A DNA stretch of 44,897 nt from Pseudomonas sp. IPO3778 (GTDB taxonomy: Bacteria; Pseudomonadota; Gammaproteobacteria; Pseudomonadales; Pseudomonadaceae). The notes below the pieces were generated by a model. It was given only the letters and a program-made list of their open reading frames with translations, did not search any database and had not been told where the DNA came from. Of the stretch, positions 1-9,620 are shown piece by piece; the stretch's first letter is position 1, and each line of letters opens with the position of its first letter. Both the position numbers and the translations under genes were made by a program. The stretch is taken from contig NZ_JACARC010000020.1 in assembly GCF_013386825.1 (NCBI RefSeq), forward strand, positions 45,367 to 90,263, read 5' to 3'.

Positions 1-259
1 CCGTTAACCACGCTGGCCGAACGCAGGTATTACGGAGCGGGTAAACCGGCAGGACGCCGGTTTAGCCGCGACGGGGCAGGGACGCCCCGTCGCGGCGGCC
101 CGCGGAGTAATACCGGAGCTGAGGGCACACCGAGCCTAAGCGAGGTGCCGAGTGGTGGGGCAAGAGCCTTTTGGTTACTTTTGGGCTCCTTTCAAAAGTG
201 ACCCGCTGTAAGAGCGGAACCAATAGCAGCCTTAACCGCAAAAACGGATATGTACACAA
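1..259. repeat. Intergenic repeat-like sequence with strong hairpin
   Basis: I support no gene here. A perfect 13-bp inverted repeat (65-77 and 84-96, 6-nt loop) is followed at 173-182/194-203 by a second stem, GGTTACTTTT against AAAAGTGACC, with one mismatch. From memory, the stretch around 165-225 resembles a sequence found between genes at many places in Pseudomonas genomes. The only ORF (minus strand, about 65 codons) is arginine and leucine rich and looks like a chance reading. The true left limit lies outside the window. Confidence 0.4.
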
Positions 260-293
260 TCCACCTGCACGTTAAAAACGGCGCAAAAAAAAA

Positions 294-314
294 CGCCCCG
301 AACCAGTCGGGGCG
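294..314 (-). terminator. Rho-independent terminator of aceA
   Basis: Inverted repeat CGCCCCG (294-300) / CGGGGCG (308-314) with a 7-nt loop. On the minus strand it is followed directly by a run of T (the A run at about 285-293). It lies 64 bp past the aceA stop codon. Confidence 0.85.
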
Positions 315-377
315 TCAGATCGTGCGGCATTGCGGTTAGGTCTTCCTTGGGGCCGCAATGGCCGTGTACTCAGTGAC

Positions 378-1703
378 TCAGTGGAACTGTTCTTCTTCAG
401 TCGAGCCGGTCAGCGCGGTCACGGACGAGGTGCCGCCCTGGATCACGGTGGTCATGTCGTCGAAGTAGCCGGTGCCCACTTCCTGCTGGTGCGCCACGAA
501 GGTGTAACCCTTGGCGGCGTCAGCGAATTCCTGCTCCTGCAGTTTCACGTAGGCCGTCATGTCGTTGCGGGCGTAGTCGTGCGCCAGGTTGAACATGCTG
601 TGCCACATGTTGTGAATGCCGGCCAGGGTGATGAACTGGTGCTTGTAGCCCATGGCGGACAGTTCACGCTGGAACTTGGCGATGGTCGCGTCGTCCAGGT
701 TCTTCTTCCAGTTGAAAGAAGGCGAGCAGTTGTAGGACAGCAGTTGGTCCGGGTATTCCTTCTTGATCGCTTCAGCAAAGCGGCGAGCTTCGTCCAGGTC
801 CGGCTTGGCGGTTTCGCACCAGATCAGGTCGGCATACGGCGCGTAGGCCAGGCCGCGAGCGATGGCCTGGTCGAGACCGGCGCGCACTTTGTAGAAGCCT
901 TCCTGAGTGCGCTCGCCCGTCACGAACGGCTGGTCGTACGGGTCGCAATCCGAGGTCAGCAAGTCAGCCGCGTTGGCATCGGTACGGGCCAGGATGATGG
1001 TCGGCGTGCCGGCCACGTCGGCCGCCAGGCGCGCCGCCGTCAGCTTCTGCACCGCTTCCTGGGTTGGCACCAGAACCTTGCCGCCCATGTGGCCGCATTT
1101 CTTCACCGAAGCCAGTTGGTCTTCGAAGTGAACGCCGGCAGCGCCTGCCTCGATCATGCTCTTCATCAGCTCGTAGGCGTTCAGTACGCCGCCGAAACCG
1201 GCTTCAGCGTCTGCAACGATCGGTGCGAAGTAGTCGATGTAGCCTTCGTCGCCCGGGCCTTTGCCGGCTTTCCACTGGATCTGGTCGGCGCGGCGGAACG
1301 AGTTGTTGATGCGCTTGACCACGGTTGGCACGGAGTCCACCGGGTACAGCGATTGGTCGGGGTACATGGATTCAGCGGAGTTGTTGTCCGCTGCCACTTG
1401 CCAGCCGGACAGGTAGATCGCCTGGATACCGGCTTTTACCTGTTGAACCGCTTGGCCGCCCGTCAGGGCGCCCATGCAGTTGACGAAATCTTTCTCTGGG
1501 CGGAAGGACGGCTTGGCACCTTGGGTGACCAGCTTCCACAGCTTCTCGGCGCCGAGTTTTGCAAAAGTGTGCTCAGGTTGAACCGAGCCACGCAGGCGGA
1601 CGACGTCAGCAGCGGAATAAGCGCGGGTCACGCCTTTCCAGCGTGGGTTTTCGGCCCAGTCTTTTTCAAGGGCTGCAATTTGCTGTTCGCGTGTCAGTGC
1701 CAT
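378..1703 (-). CDS. aceA: Isocitrate lyase
   Basis: Cleaves isocitrate to glyoxylate and succinate, the first step of the glyoxylate shunt, in the cytoplasm. The 441-residue protein carries the catalytic signature KKCGHMGGK at residues 201-209 (Cys203 is the expected active-site cysteine) and the family segment [15 protein letters not shown] near 107-121. The length matches the short, E. coli-like class of isocitrate lyases. ATG 1703 follows a GAGG motif. It stands alone, ending at a clear terminator and preceded by about 490 bp without a gene, which suggests its own regulated promoter (see 2097-2157). It competes for isocitrate with the idh and icd products encoded 10-13 kb away. Confidence 0.97.
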   Translation of the reverse strand: MALTREQQIAALEKDWAENPRWKGVTRAYSAADVVRLRGSVQPEHTFAKLGAEKLWKLVTQGAKPSFRPEKDFVNCMGALTGGQAVQQVKAGIQAIYLSGWQVAADNNSAESMYPDQSLYPVDSVPTVVKRINNSFRRADQIQWKAGKGPGDEGYIDYFAPIVADAEAGFGGVLNAYELMKSMIEAGAAGVHFEDQLASVKKCGHMGGKVLVPTQEAVQKLTAARLAADVAGTPTIILARTDANAADLLTSDCDPYDQPFVTGERTQEGFYKVRAGLDQAIARGLAYAPYADLIWCETAKPDLDEARRFAEAIKKEYPDQLLSYNCSPSFNWKKNLDDATIAKFQRELSAMGYKHQFITLAGIHNMWHSMFNLAHDYARNDMTAYVKLQEQEFADAAKGYTFVAHQQEVGTGYFDDMTTVIQGGTSSVTALTGSTEEEQFH

Positions 1704-2096
1704 GGGGGAAAACCTCGTCGCATAGGTCTAGGTGGAAAATTCCATTTGCCAGCCACGTATCGGTGCGTGGTGATGGCTGCTCGCTGACCAGAAGCTTAGG
1801 CGGTCAAGTCAGGCTTGGCGGGGATGGCGACGGGATGAACGAGTGGCTCAAGGGGGGAGTTGAGCAGGTAAGGGCGAACTGCGAACGGTCTTCGGGCGTC
1901 GTGGGCCTTTGTACGATCCATCAGTGTGTTGCCGGGTTACCTGGTTAGCTTCCGTCCCTCGGGACAACTTCGTTCCAGTCGCAACCTCGTCAAACACACC
2001 TTGTGGGCGGTACAGACACGAATCGGCTCAGGTGGGTAGCTTGGAGCGACGATCCGAAGGCCCTTGCCAGGGCCCCTGATTAGCGGGAGCGAGGCC
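1704..2096 (-). other. Long gene-free leader/upstream region of aceA
   Basis: No convincing ORF. If the promoter proposed at 2097-2125 is used, this would be a 5' untranslated leader of nearly 390 nt. A short GC-rich hairpin (GGCCCTTGCCAGGGCC, about 2059-2074) is the only clear structure seen. No known riboswitch pattern was recognised. Confidence 0.35.
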
Positions 2097-2125
2097 ATCA
2101 TGCCCATGCTTTTTTGGATCGTCAA
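2097..2125 (-). promoter_or_regulatory. Candidate sigma-70 promoter for aceA
   Basis: On the minus strand TTGACG (2120-2125) and CATGAT (2097-2102) are separated by exactly 17 bp. The -35 hexamer fits well and the -10 only moderately. It points towards aceA and lies just downstream, in the direction of transcription, of the palindrome at 2132-2157. This is inferred from spacing and match only. Confidence 0.4.
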
Positions 2126-2131
2126 ATGTTT

Positions 2132-2157
2132 TGTAGTGCTTTTTTTCAGGCACTACA
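2132..2157. promoter_or_regulatory. Palindrome TGTAGTGC-N10-GCACTACA, possible RccR operator
   Basis: Perfect 8-bp arms at 2132-2139 and 2150-2157. The outer parts read TGTAGT-N14-ACTACA. From memory, the RpiR-family regulator RccR of P. fluorescens recognises TGTAGT/ACTACA half-sites and controls aceA among other central-carbon genes; whether this spacing fits was not checked. It is unlikely to be a terminator of the neighbouring minus-strand gene, because no T run follows it on that strand. Confidence 0.5.
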
Positions 2158-2197
2158 TCTTTAGTCTAATACGACTCATCAGTCAGTTTTTGGTGCT

Positions 2198-2935
2198 TCA
2201 GTTCAGGGTGTCGACTTTGACCCGCAAGGTCAGGTCATCGCGCCCCTGAGTAGAGTAGCTGCGGGTTGTAGTGCTTTTGTCGGCCTGAGTCTGGCGATTG
2301 ATCCCGGCCAGAGTGATCCATTCACCCAGGCGTCCGCTGACTGTTGTGTCGGTACTTTGCACGTTCACTACATCGGGACGTTCCTGGCTCATGCGGTCAC
2401 GATTGGTACTGATGTTCAGGTGAACGGTCTCGCCGGTGACGCTGGCGGTGACGTAAAAGCCCTGGGTCACGTTGCGATATTGCGTCTGGTTTTGCGGGCG
2501 ACCATAGGTGTCGGGCTGGGTGGTGGTGAGCGGAACGCTCTGGCCGACCTGGATCAGTGCGGGCACGCCTTCGCTGGCCTGGATCTGCTGGATCCCGCCG
2601 TCGCGGCTTTCAGTGCTGTAGGTGATCACTTGGGTTTGATTGTTGCCGTTGCTTTGCTGGTTGTTCTCGTTGGTGTCGACGGTGATCAGCAGGCGTTTGG
2701 AGGGCGTGTCCAGTTGCGAGAGCAGAGCGCGCAGGCCCTGGATCTTGTCCGGCTCGGCATTCACGATCAGTTGGTTGCCGTAGGCGCTGACGGTGCCGTC
2801 CTTGCCGATAAAGTTCTGTGCCACGGGCAGCAGGTCGGCGCTGGTGCGGTTGCTCAGGGGCACGACTTCAGTGGCGGCCATCACCGAGAAGCTGGTGGCG
2901 AGGAGCACAGTGGTGAGCAGGGTGCGTAGGGACAT
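2198..2935 (-). CDS. Periplasmic secretin-like (short STN-type) protein
   Basis: A 245-residue exported protein with a typical signal peptide (residues 1-21, ending VMAA). Residues 22-75 resemble the N-terminal domains of type II/III secretins: a VVPLSNRTSADLLPVAQNF segment, then GNQLIVNAEPDKIQGLRALLSQLD. The C-terminal half keeps a piece like the secretin core (GEWITLAGI) but is far too short to form the outer-membrane channel. It is therefore a stand-alone secretin-related protein rather than a secretin. The exact role is unknown to me. No secretion-system genes are nearby. It is separated from the acetyltransferase gene by a hairpin and a REP element, so it is probably monocistronic. Confidence 0.75.
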   Translation of the reverse strand: MSLRTLLTTVLLATSFSVMAATEVVPLSNRTSADLLPVAQNFIGKDGTVSAYGNQLIVNAEPDKIQGLRALLSQLDTPSKRLLITVDTNENNQQSNGNNQTQVITYSTESRDGGIQQIQASEGVPALIQVGQSVPLTTTQPDTYGRPQNQTQYRNVTQGFYVTASVTGETVHLNISTNRDRMSQERPDVVNVQSTDTTVSGRLGEWITLAGINRQTQADKSTTTRSYSTQGRDDLTLRVKVDTLN

Positions 2936-3016
2936 GTCCGTTATCTCTGCGAGTCATTTAGGCTAGATAGTGCCAGTTTGTCGGCTTTGTAGCCCGCAAG
3001 TTGAATCCTGGACGGC

Positions 3017-3052
3017 AAAAGGCCCTGGCATCGGTGGATGGCAGGGCCTTTT
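3017..3052. terminator. Bidirectional hairpin terminator
   Basis: Inverted repeat AAAAGGCCCTG (3017-3027) / CAGGGCCTTTT (3042-3052), 11-bp arms. On the minus strand it follows the acetyltransferase gene (stop at 3158) with a short T tract; the plus-strand reading is symmetrical. Confidence 0.6.
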
Positions 3053-3072
3053 GGGGTGTTGCTGATGCCGCT

Positions 3073-3137
3073 ATCGCAGGCAAGCCAGCTCCCACATTTG
3101 GAATGCATTCTCCTGTGGGAGCTGGCTTGCCTGCGAT
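3073..3137. repeat. REP-type palindromic element, family 1
   Basis: Perfect 24-bp inverted repeat (3073-3096 and 3114-3137) with a 17-nt spacer; the core reads CAAGCCAGCTCCCACA. The same arms occur at 18353-18441 in the opposite order. This is a typical Pseudomonas REP sequence pair, located between genes. Confidence 0.9.
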
Positions 3138-3157
3138 GGGAGCGACTCGGACTAAAG

Positions 3158-3580
3158 TCAGCCCTCGCGCACCATATCAACGTGAGGAATCCCGACTTCC
3201 AGGAACTCATCGCTGACAATCTTGAAGCCCAGGCGCTCGTAAAACGGCGCTGCGTGGACCTGTGCACTGAGAATCTGCCGGGTCTGGCCGCGTTTCTCGG
3301 CCTCGCCGATCACCGCTTCCATCAGCTTGTCGCCCACTTTCAGGCCGCGCCAGTCCTTGAGGACTGACACGCGCCCGATTTCGCCGGTAGGCAGCAGGCG
3401 GGCGGTGCCGATGGGAAAGTCGCCTTCGAACGCCAGGAAGTGCACAGCACCTGCGTCGTCAGCATCCCACTCCAGCTCCGGTGGAACCGATTGTTCAGCG
3501 ATAAATACCGCTTCACGAATGCGCCGTATCTCGGCGATATCCTTTTGCCAGTCCGCGACACTTACGTGAATCTTATTCAT
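3158..3580 (-). CDS. GNAT family N-acetyltransferase
   Basis: A 140-residue protein of the Gcn5-related acetyltransferase superfamily, which moves an acetyl group from acetyl-CoA to an amine. Visible features are the IRREVFIAEQ-like start (IRRIREAVFIAEQSVPPELEWD), a beta4 strand with GTARLLPTGEIGRVSVLKDWRG, and the acetyl-CoA loop region ending VGDKLMEAVI. The C-terminus FYERLGFKIVSDEFLEVGIPHVDM is typical of ElaA/YjcF-like members. Substrate unknown. I chose ATG 3580 rather than the 20-codon-longer start because conservation begins at MNKIHV. It overlaps the 3' end of the ribosomal oxygenase gene by 8 bp, so the two are probably co-translated. Confidence 0.85.
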   Translation of the reverse strand: MNKIHVSVADWQKDIAEIRRIREAVFIAEQSVPPELEWDADDAGAVHFLAFEGDFPIGTARLLPTGEIGRVSVLKDWRGLKVGDKLMEAVIGEAEKRGQTRQILSAQVHAAPFYERLGFKIVSDEFLEVGIPHVDMVREG

Positions 3581-4739
3581 CGGCAAACCCCAGGCTCCCT
3601 TGCTTGACCAGTTCGCACAGCAGGTTGCGGCCGTCTTCATCCGCCAGCCATGGGCCGAGGTTGTCGGTGTGCAGCGCGTCAGCGGCGCAGACCAGCTTCA
3701 GCAATTCCCGCAGCTTGCCCGGCAACAGGCGGCTCTGGCCACTGGCGAACAGCAGCAGGTCGTCGTCCACCTCGGACCAGGCCAGGCGGGCGCTCGGGTT
3801 GCGGATCAGCACGGCGCCGTCTTCCAGGCTGCCCAGCAGGTCTTCTTCTTCCACTTCCGGGCCGGCAACCAGTTCCGGGTAGCGTGGCTCGGTCATGAAT
3901 TGGCCGAACCAGGTCAGCAGCATGCGCTCGTCGCTCATGTGCTCGGCCAGCAGGCTCTTCAGGCGGTCGAGGGCGTCGCCCTGGATCTGGTGCGGGTCGC
4001 TGACCGGCTGGGCGTCGGCGTCGGTGTAGCGCTCTTCGTCGGTCAGGTACTGGCTGAGGAAGTCGGTGAAGTGAGTCAACACTTCAGCGGCGCTCGGGGC
4101 GCGGAAGCCCACGGAGTAGGTCATGCAATCATCGACCGCGACACCGCAGTGGGCCAGGCGCGGCGGCAGGTAAAGCATGTCGCCCGGTTCCAGTACCCAT
4201 TCGGCGGTTTCTTCGAAGTCGGCGAGGATGCGCAGGTCCGCGTGTTGCAGCAGCGGGCTTTCGGAGTTGCACATCTGGCCGATCTTCCAGTTGCGCTTGC
4301 CGGAACCTTGCAGCAGGAACACGTCGTAGTTGTCGAAGTGCGGACCCACGCTGCCACCCGGGGCGGCGTAGCTGATCATCACGTCGTCGATGCGCCAGCT
4401 TGGCAGGAAGCGGAAGTTTTCCAGCAATTCGGCCACTTCCGGCACGAACTGGTCGACGGCCTGCACCAGCAGGGTCCACTCGCGCTCGGGCAGGGCGCTG
4501 AACGCATCTTCGGCGAACGGGCCGCGACGCAGCTCCCACGGACGCTCGCCGTGTTCGATGATCAGGCGCGACTCGACTTCTTCTTCCAGCGCCAGGCCGG
4601 CCAGTTCGTCGGCGTCGATCGGGCTTTCGAAATCAGGAATGGCCTGGCGGATCAGCAGGGGTTTTTTCTGCCAGTAGTCGCGCAGGAACTCGCGTGCCGT
4701 GATGCCGCCCAGAAGTTGAAGAGGAATATCAGGATTCAT
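3573..4739 (-). CDS. roxA: Ribosomal protein L16 arginine hydroxylase (RoxA/YcfD type, JmjC cupin)
   Basis: Fe(II)/2-oxoglutarate-dependent oxygenase of the JmjC ribosomal-oxygenase family; the E. coli member hydroxylates an arginine of 50S protein L16. From ATG 4739 the protein is 388 residues. The metal triad is visible: His134-x-Asp136 in PHFDNYDVFLLQ and His197 in LPPRLAHCGVA. The segment FLPSWRIDDVMISYAAPGGSVG before it is also characteristic. The longer start (8 extra codons) runs into the purB terminator, so MNPDIPLQLL is preferred. It lies only about 45 bp past the purB terminator and may rely on read-through or a compact promoter. The gene is common next to purB in Pseudomonas. Confidence 0.9.
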   Translation of the reverse strand: MNPDIPLQLLGGITAREFLRDYWQKKPLLIRQAIPDFESPIDADELAGLALEEEVESRLIIEHGERPWELRRGPFAEDAFSALPEREWTLLVQAVDQFVPEVAELLENFRFLPSWRIDDVMISYAAPGGSVGPHFDNYDVFLLQGSGKRNWKIGQMCNSESPLLQHADLRILADFEETAEWVLEPGDMLYLPPRLAHCGVAVDDCMTYSVGFRAPSAAEVLTHFTDFLSQYLTDEERYTDADAQPVSDPHQIQGDALDRLKSLLAEHMSDERMLLTWFGQFMTEPRYPELVAGPEVEEEDLLGSLEDGAVLIRNPSARLAWSEVDDDLLLFASGQSRLLPGKLRELLKLVCAADALHTDNLGPWLADEDGRNLLCELVKQGSLGFADE

Positions 4740-4782
4740 GTGTAACCTATTGAAAAAAAGCACTTTTCAGACGGGAATAAAA

Positions 4783-4803
4783 ACGCCCGGCGCTGCCGGG
4801 CGT
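4783..4803 (-). terminator. purB terminator
   Basis: ACGCCCGGC (4783-4791) / GCCGGGCGT (4795-4803), 3-nt loop, followed on the minus strand by a T run. It sits 21 bp after the purB stop. Confidence 0.85.
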
Positions 4804-4823
4804 CTCAAAGGGTCAAGCAGCTA

Positions 4824-6281
<1,458 letters not shown>

Positions 6282-6318
6282 TTACGCGTGGGGCGATAAA
6301 AAAATCGGTTGCGGCGAC

Positions 6319-6942
6319 TTATTCGTTGCGCATCAACGGGTAAAGCTCTCTCAGCAATTTGCGACGGCTGATCACCAACTGCCAGCGATGGCCACCCAAC
6401 TGGCGCCACAGCCGTGCCGAACGAATACCGGCCAGGAGCAGGGCGCGGATTTTCGAGGCGTTGTTCGGTTGTTGCAGGTTGCGCATGTCGCCGTGCACCT
6501 GGATCCGCTGGCGCAAGGTGCTCAGGGTGTCCTGGTACAGGGCGCCACAGCCTGCGATCACGTTTTCGTGAGCCGGGCCGAAGTGCTCCACCTGGGACTG
6601 AATCTGCGGCAGGCGCTTGCCGATGGTTTCCAGCAGGTCGTCGCGCTTGGCCAGCTGACGTTCCAGGCCGAGCATTGACAGGGCGTAGCGCAGCGGTTCG
6701 CGTTGCAAGGTGCTCGGGTCGCGCTCCAGGGCGCCGACCAGCGCACGATAACCTTCACGCAGGGCCAGGTCGTCGCCGCCGTACACTTCCAGGGTGTCCT
6801 TGGGGTCGCGGATCAGCAAGCTGCCGAGCATGCAGGTCAGGCCTGCCTCGGTGACCTGGCCGGTCTTGGCGATCTTGTCCACCAGCACCGCGGCGAGAAA
6901 CACGCCGCCCAGTGCTGTCAATTGCTCCTGGGTCGGGCTCAT
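6319..6942 (-). CDS. hflD: HflD-like high-frequency lysogenization protein
   Basis: A 207-residue mainly helical protein of the HflD family. In E. coli HflD is a membrane-associated protein first known for binding lambda CII; its general cellular role is unclear. Family features are the N-terminus [28 protein letters not shown] and the segment [29 protein letters not shown] 6942 overlaps the mnmA stop by 4 bp (ATGA), and mnmA-hflD-purB is a conserved order in gammaproteobacteria, which supports both the call and this start over the 17-codon longer one. Confidence 0.93.
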   Translation of the reverse strand: MSPTQEQLTALGGVFLAAVLVDKIAKTGQVTEAGLTCMLGSLLIRDPKDTLEVYGGDDLALREGYRALVGALERDPSTLQREPLRYALSMLGLERQLAKRDDLLETIGKRLPQIQSQVEHFGPAHENVIAGCGALYQDTLSTLRQRIQVHGDMRNLQQPNNASKIRALLLAGIRSARLWRQLGGHRWQLVISRRKLLRELYPLMRNE

Positions 6943-8063
6943 GCCTGGCTGCTCCAGGGTTCGGCAACTTCGATCACGCCGCCCCCCAGGCAAATCTCTG
7001 CGTCATAGAACACCACCGATTGGCCGGGCGTTACGGCGCGCTGTGGGTCGTCGAAGGTGGCGCGATAGCCGGTGGCGGTTTTTTCCAGGGTGCACGGCTG
7101 GTCGCTCTGGCGATAGCGCACTTTGGCCGTGAGGCGGCGCGGGCTGCTCAGGTCCACCGGGTTCACCCAATAAATGTCCGACGCGAGCAGGGCGCGGGAG
7201 AACAGCCAGGGGTGGTCATTGCCCTGGCCCACGATCAGCTCGTTGTGCTCCAGGTCCTTGACCAGCACGTACCACGGCTCGTCGCCGGCGTCTTTCAAGC
7301 CGCCGATGCCCAGGCCCTGGCGCTGGCCGATGGTGTGGTACATCAAACCGTGGTGACGGCCGATGATTTCGCCTTCGGTGGTTTTGATCTCGCCCGGTTG
7401 CGCCGGCAGGTACTGCTTGAGGAAGTCGCTGAAACGGCGTTCGCCGATAAAGCAGATTCCGGTGGAATCCTTCTTCTTGGCCGTGGCCAGGCCGTGTTTC
7501 TCGGCAATTGCGCGCACTTCGGGTTTTTCCAGCTCGCCCACCGGGAACAGGGTCTTGGCGATCTGTTCGCCGCCGACGGCGTGCAGGAAATAGCTCTGGT
7601 CCTTGTTCGCGTCCAGGCCCTTGAGCAGTTCGGTACGGCCATCAATGTCGCGACGGCGCACGTAGTGACCGGTAGCGATCAGGTCGGCGCCGAGGATCAT
7701 CGCGTAGTCGAGGAACGCCTTGAACTTGATTTCGCGGTTACACAGGATGTCCGGGTTCGGCGTGCGACCGGCCTTGTATTCGGCCAGGAAGTGTTCGAAC
7801 ACGTTGTCCCAGTACTCGGCGGCGAAGTTGGCGGTGTGCAGCTTGATGCCGATTTTGTCGCAGACGGCCTGGGCATCTGCCAGGTCGTCCATGGCGGTGC
7901 AATATTCCGTTCCATCGTCTTCTTCCCAGTTCTTCATGAACAGGCCTTCCACCTCATAACCCTGCTCCATGAGCAGAACGGCGGAAACGGAAGAATCCAC
8001 GCCGCCGGACATGCCGACGATGACGCGCTTCTTTTGTGTGTCAGAAGGGGCTGGATCACGCAT
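6939..8063 (-). CDS. mnmA: tRNA-specific 2-thiouridylase MnmA
   Basis: ATP-dependent enzyme that puts sulfur on U34 of the Lys, Glu and Gln tRNAs, taking persulfide sulfur delivered by the Tus relay. The 374-residue protein has the PP-loop SGGVDSS at residues 19-25, the first catalytic Cys in [10 protein letters not shown] and the second in [18 protein letters not shown] and [15 protein letters not shown] are other family blocks. The TusB-E sulfur carriers it depends on are encoded in this same window (30,483-31,852). It overlaps hflD by 4 bp and is likely the first gene of mnmA-hflD(-purB). Confidence 0.97.
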   Translation of the reverse strand: MRDPAPSDTQKKRVIVGMSGGVDSSVSAVLLMEQGYEVEGLFMKNWEEDDGTEYCTAMDDLADAQAVCDKIGIKLHTANFAAEYWDNVFEHFLAEYKAGRTPNPDILCNREIKFKAFLDYAMILGADLIATGHYVRRRDIDGRTELLKGLDANKDQSYFLHAVGGEQIAKTLFPVGELEKPEVRAIAEKHGLATAKKKDSTGICFIGERRFSDFLKQYLPAQPGEIKTTEGEIIGRHHGLMYHTIGQRQGLGIGGLKDAGDEPWYVLVKDLEHNELIVGQGNDHPWLFSRALLASDIYWVNPVDLSSPRRLTAKVRYRQSDQPCTLEKTATGYRATFDDPQRAVTPGQSVVFYDAEICLGGGVIEVAEPWSSQA

Positions 8064-8425
8064 AGGGTTTCAACGGGAGTCTTTAAAAAGGACGCGATTC
8101 TAGCAGGCTCGCGCCAGCAAGGCTAAAGAGAAGGGCGCATCCCGATGCGCCGTTTCGGCGCGAAGGGCTGCGTCGCGCGCTAAAACGAGACGGCGCCCTG
8201 CGCGCAAACATACCCGTATACCAGCGCAAGCCCCCATGGCTCGGGCCTTGGCAGTGCTTGGCATGGGAGATGCTTAGTGCCTTGTATACATGAATGCACT
8301 CACCCATTTCCGATACTTCTTGCGCTCATTAATCGCGGGTATCCCCGATGTCCAGGATGGTTATTTCTGCGGCTGGGTGCACGCTGCCCACGTCAGCATC
8401 GACCTCAGTACCTGAAGGAGACACT
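8064..8425. promoter_or_regulatory. Divergent region mnmA / gntR with two GTATAC sites
   Basis: No gene supported. The palindrome TGTATACA (8283-8290) and a second GTATAC (8216-8221) lie between the divergent mnmA and GntR genes. Many FadR/VanR-subfamily GntR regulators bind short palindromes of the form TnGTnnACnA, so these may be autoregulatory operators. The assignment is an inference from motif shape and position. Confidence 0.35.
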
Positions 8426-9112
8426 GTGAACAGCCTGTATGCAACCAATGCCCTGGCCGAAGACGTTTATCGCCGGCTGAAGCAGGAGATCTTCGATTTC
8501 TACCTGCTGCCCCAGGATCGTTTCACCGAGACCCAATTGGCTGCGCGTTATCAGGTCTCGCGCACGCCCGTGCGCGATGCCTTGTACCGCTTGCAGCGCG
8601 AGGGGTATCTCGATGTGGAGTTTCGTCGGGGCTGGTCGGTCAAGCCGCTGGACTTCGTACAGATCGACCAGCTGTATGACCTGCGCATCGTGCTGGAGTC
8701 AGCCGCCGTCGAGCGCATTTGCCAGTCCGCCGAGGTGCACCCGGCCCTGGATGGGTTGCGCCAGCAGTGGTTGGTGCCGCGTGAACATTGGCACAGCGAC
8801 ATGCAACGGGTGGCGGATATGGACGAATATTTTCATACCGGTCTGGTGGAAGCGTCCGGCAACCTGGAGATGGCCCGCGTACACCAGGGTGTCACCGAGC
8901 GTATCCGTATCGTGCGCCGGCTCGACTTCCTTAAAAGCGCACGTATCGAACACACCTACCTGGAGCACGCCGCCATCCTCAAGGCCTTGCAGGCGCGCAA
9001 GCGCGATGAAGCGCTGTTGCTGCTGCGCTCCCACGTGGAAATCAGCAAGCTGGAAGTGCGCAAGTTGACCCTGTCTATGCTCAGCGAAGCGCGCAAGCAG
9101 CATCAGGCTTAA
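8426..9112 (+). CDS. GntR family regulator, FadR/FCD subfamily
   Basis: A 228-residue repressor-type protein. It has an N-terminal winged helix (about residues 10-75) with the recognition segment TETQLAARYQVSRTPVRDAL, then an all-helical FCD ligand domain. Metal/ligand residues of the FCD type are visible as DEYFH, YLEHAAIL and LLLRSHVE. The start is most likely GTG 8426, preceded by AAGGAG at 8415-8420; the upstream in-frame extension to 8348 lacks a ribosome site and conservation. No cognate metabolic operon is adjacent: it sits between mnmA and a convergent Nudix gene, whose end it overlaps by 4 bp. Its ligand cannot be told from the sequence. Confidence 0.88.
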   Translation: MNSLYATNALAEDVYRRLKQEIFDFYLLPQDRFTETQLAARYQVSRTPVRDALYRLQREGYLDVEFRRGWSVKPLDFVQIDQLYDLRIVLESAAVERICQSAEVHPALDGLRQQWLVPREHWHSDMQRVADMDEYFHTGLVEASGNLEMARVHQGVTERIRIVRRLDFLKSARIEHTYLEHAAILKALQARKRDEALLLLRSHVEISKLEVRKLTLSMLSEARKQHQA

Positions 9113-9555
9113 AGGGAAGGGCGGATCAGTTCAAGGCTGTGGCGCTGGCCGGCCAGGTAATCGTCAATGCAGCGGATGATCAGCTCGCTGCGCCAGTCCT
9201 CGCGCAGGGTCATCAATTCGTCACGGGTCAGCCAGCGGGCGCGCACGATTCCGTCGTCCAGTTGATAGTCCGGGTGGTGTTTCACGGCGTTCGCGGTGAA
9301 GCACACCCGCTGATAAGTCACGCCGTTGCTGGGGGCGGTGTACAGGTAGATCCCGACGATGCCGGTGGCTTCGACGTCCCAGCCAGTTTCTTCGAGGGTT
9401 TCGCGCACGGCGGCTTCGGTCAGGGTCTCGTTCGGGTCGAGGTGGCCGGCGGGCTGATTCAGCACAGCGCGGCCGCCCTTGAGTTCTTCGACCATCAGGA
9501 AGCGGCCGTTGTCTTCGACGATGGTGGCGACGGTGATGTGGGGGAGCCAGGTCAT
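9109..9555 (-). CDS. nudJ: Nudix hydrolase, NudJ (YmfB)-like
   Basis: A 148-residue phosphohydrolase. The Nudix box G-x5-E-x7-REUxEExGU is intact at about residues 37-59 (starting GHLDPNETLTEAAVRETLEE). NudJ of E. coli hydrolyses nucleoside tri- and diphosphates and thiamine pyrimidine pyrophosphate. In E. coli ymfB lies next to mnmA (trmU); here the two point the same way but a GntR gene lies between them on the other strand. The C-terminus CIDDYLAGQRHSLELI is typical. Exact substrate not deducible. Confidence 0.88.
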   Translation of the reverse strand: MTWLPHITVATIVEDNGRFLMVEELKGGRAVLNQPAGHLDPNETLTEAAVRETLEETGWDVEATGIVGIYLYTAPSNGVTYQRVCFTANAVKHHPDYQLDDGIVRARWLTRDELMTLREDWRSELIIRCIDDYLAGQRHSLELIRPSL

Positions 9556-9620
9556 TGGGGGCGTCTCGAGGGATCAGAGAAACATCATACAGGGGCGCCC
9601 GCCGGGAGCGCCCCTGCCGG

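Noticed and set aside
62..259. 65-codon minus-strand ORF at the window start
   Set aside because: It lies in repeat-like DNA with strong hairpins; composition is atypical for a protein.
2132..2157. Terminator of the secretin-like gene
   Set aside because: The palindrome lacks a T run on the minus strand after the stem, and the arm sequence fits a protein-binding site better.
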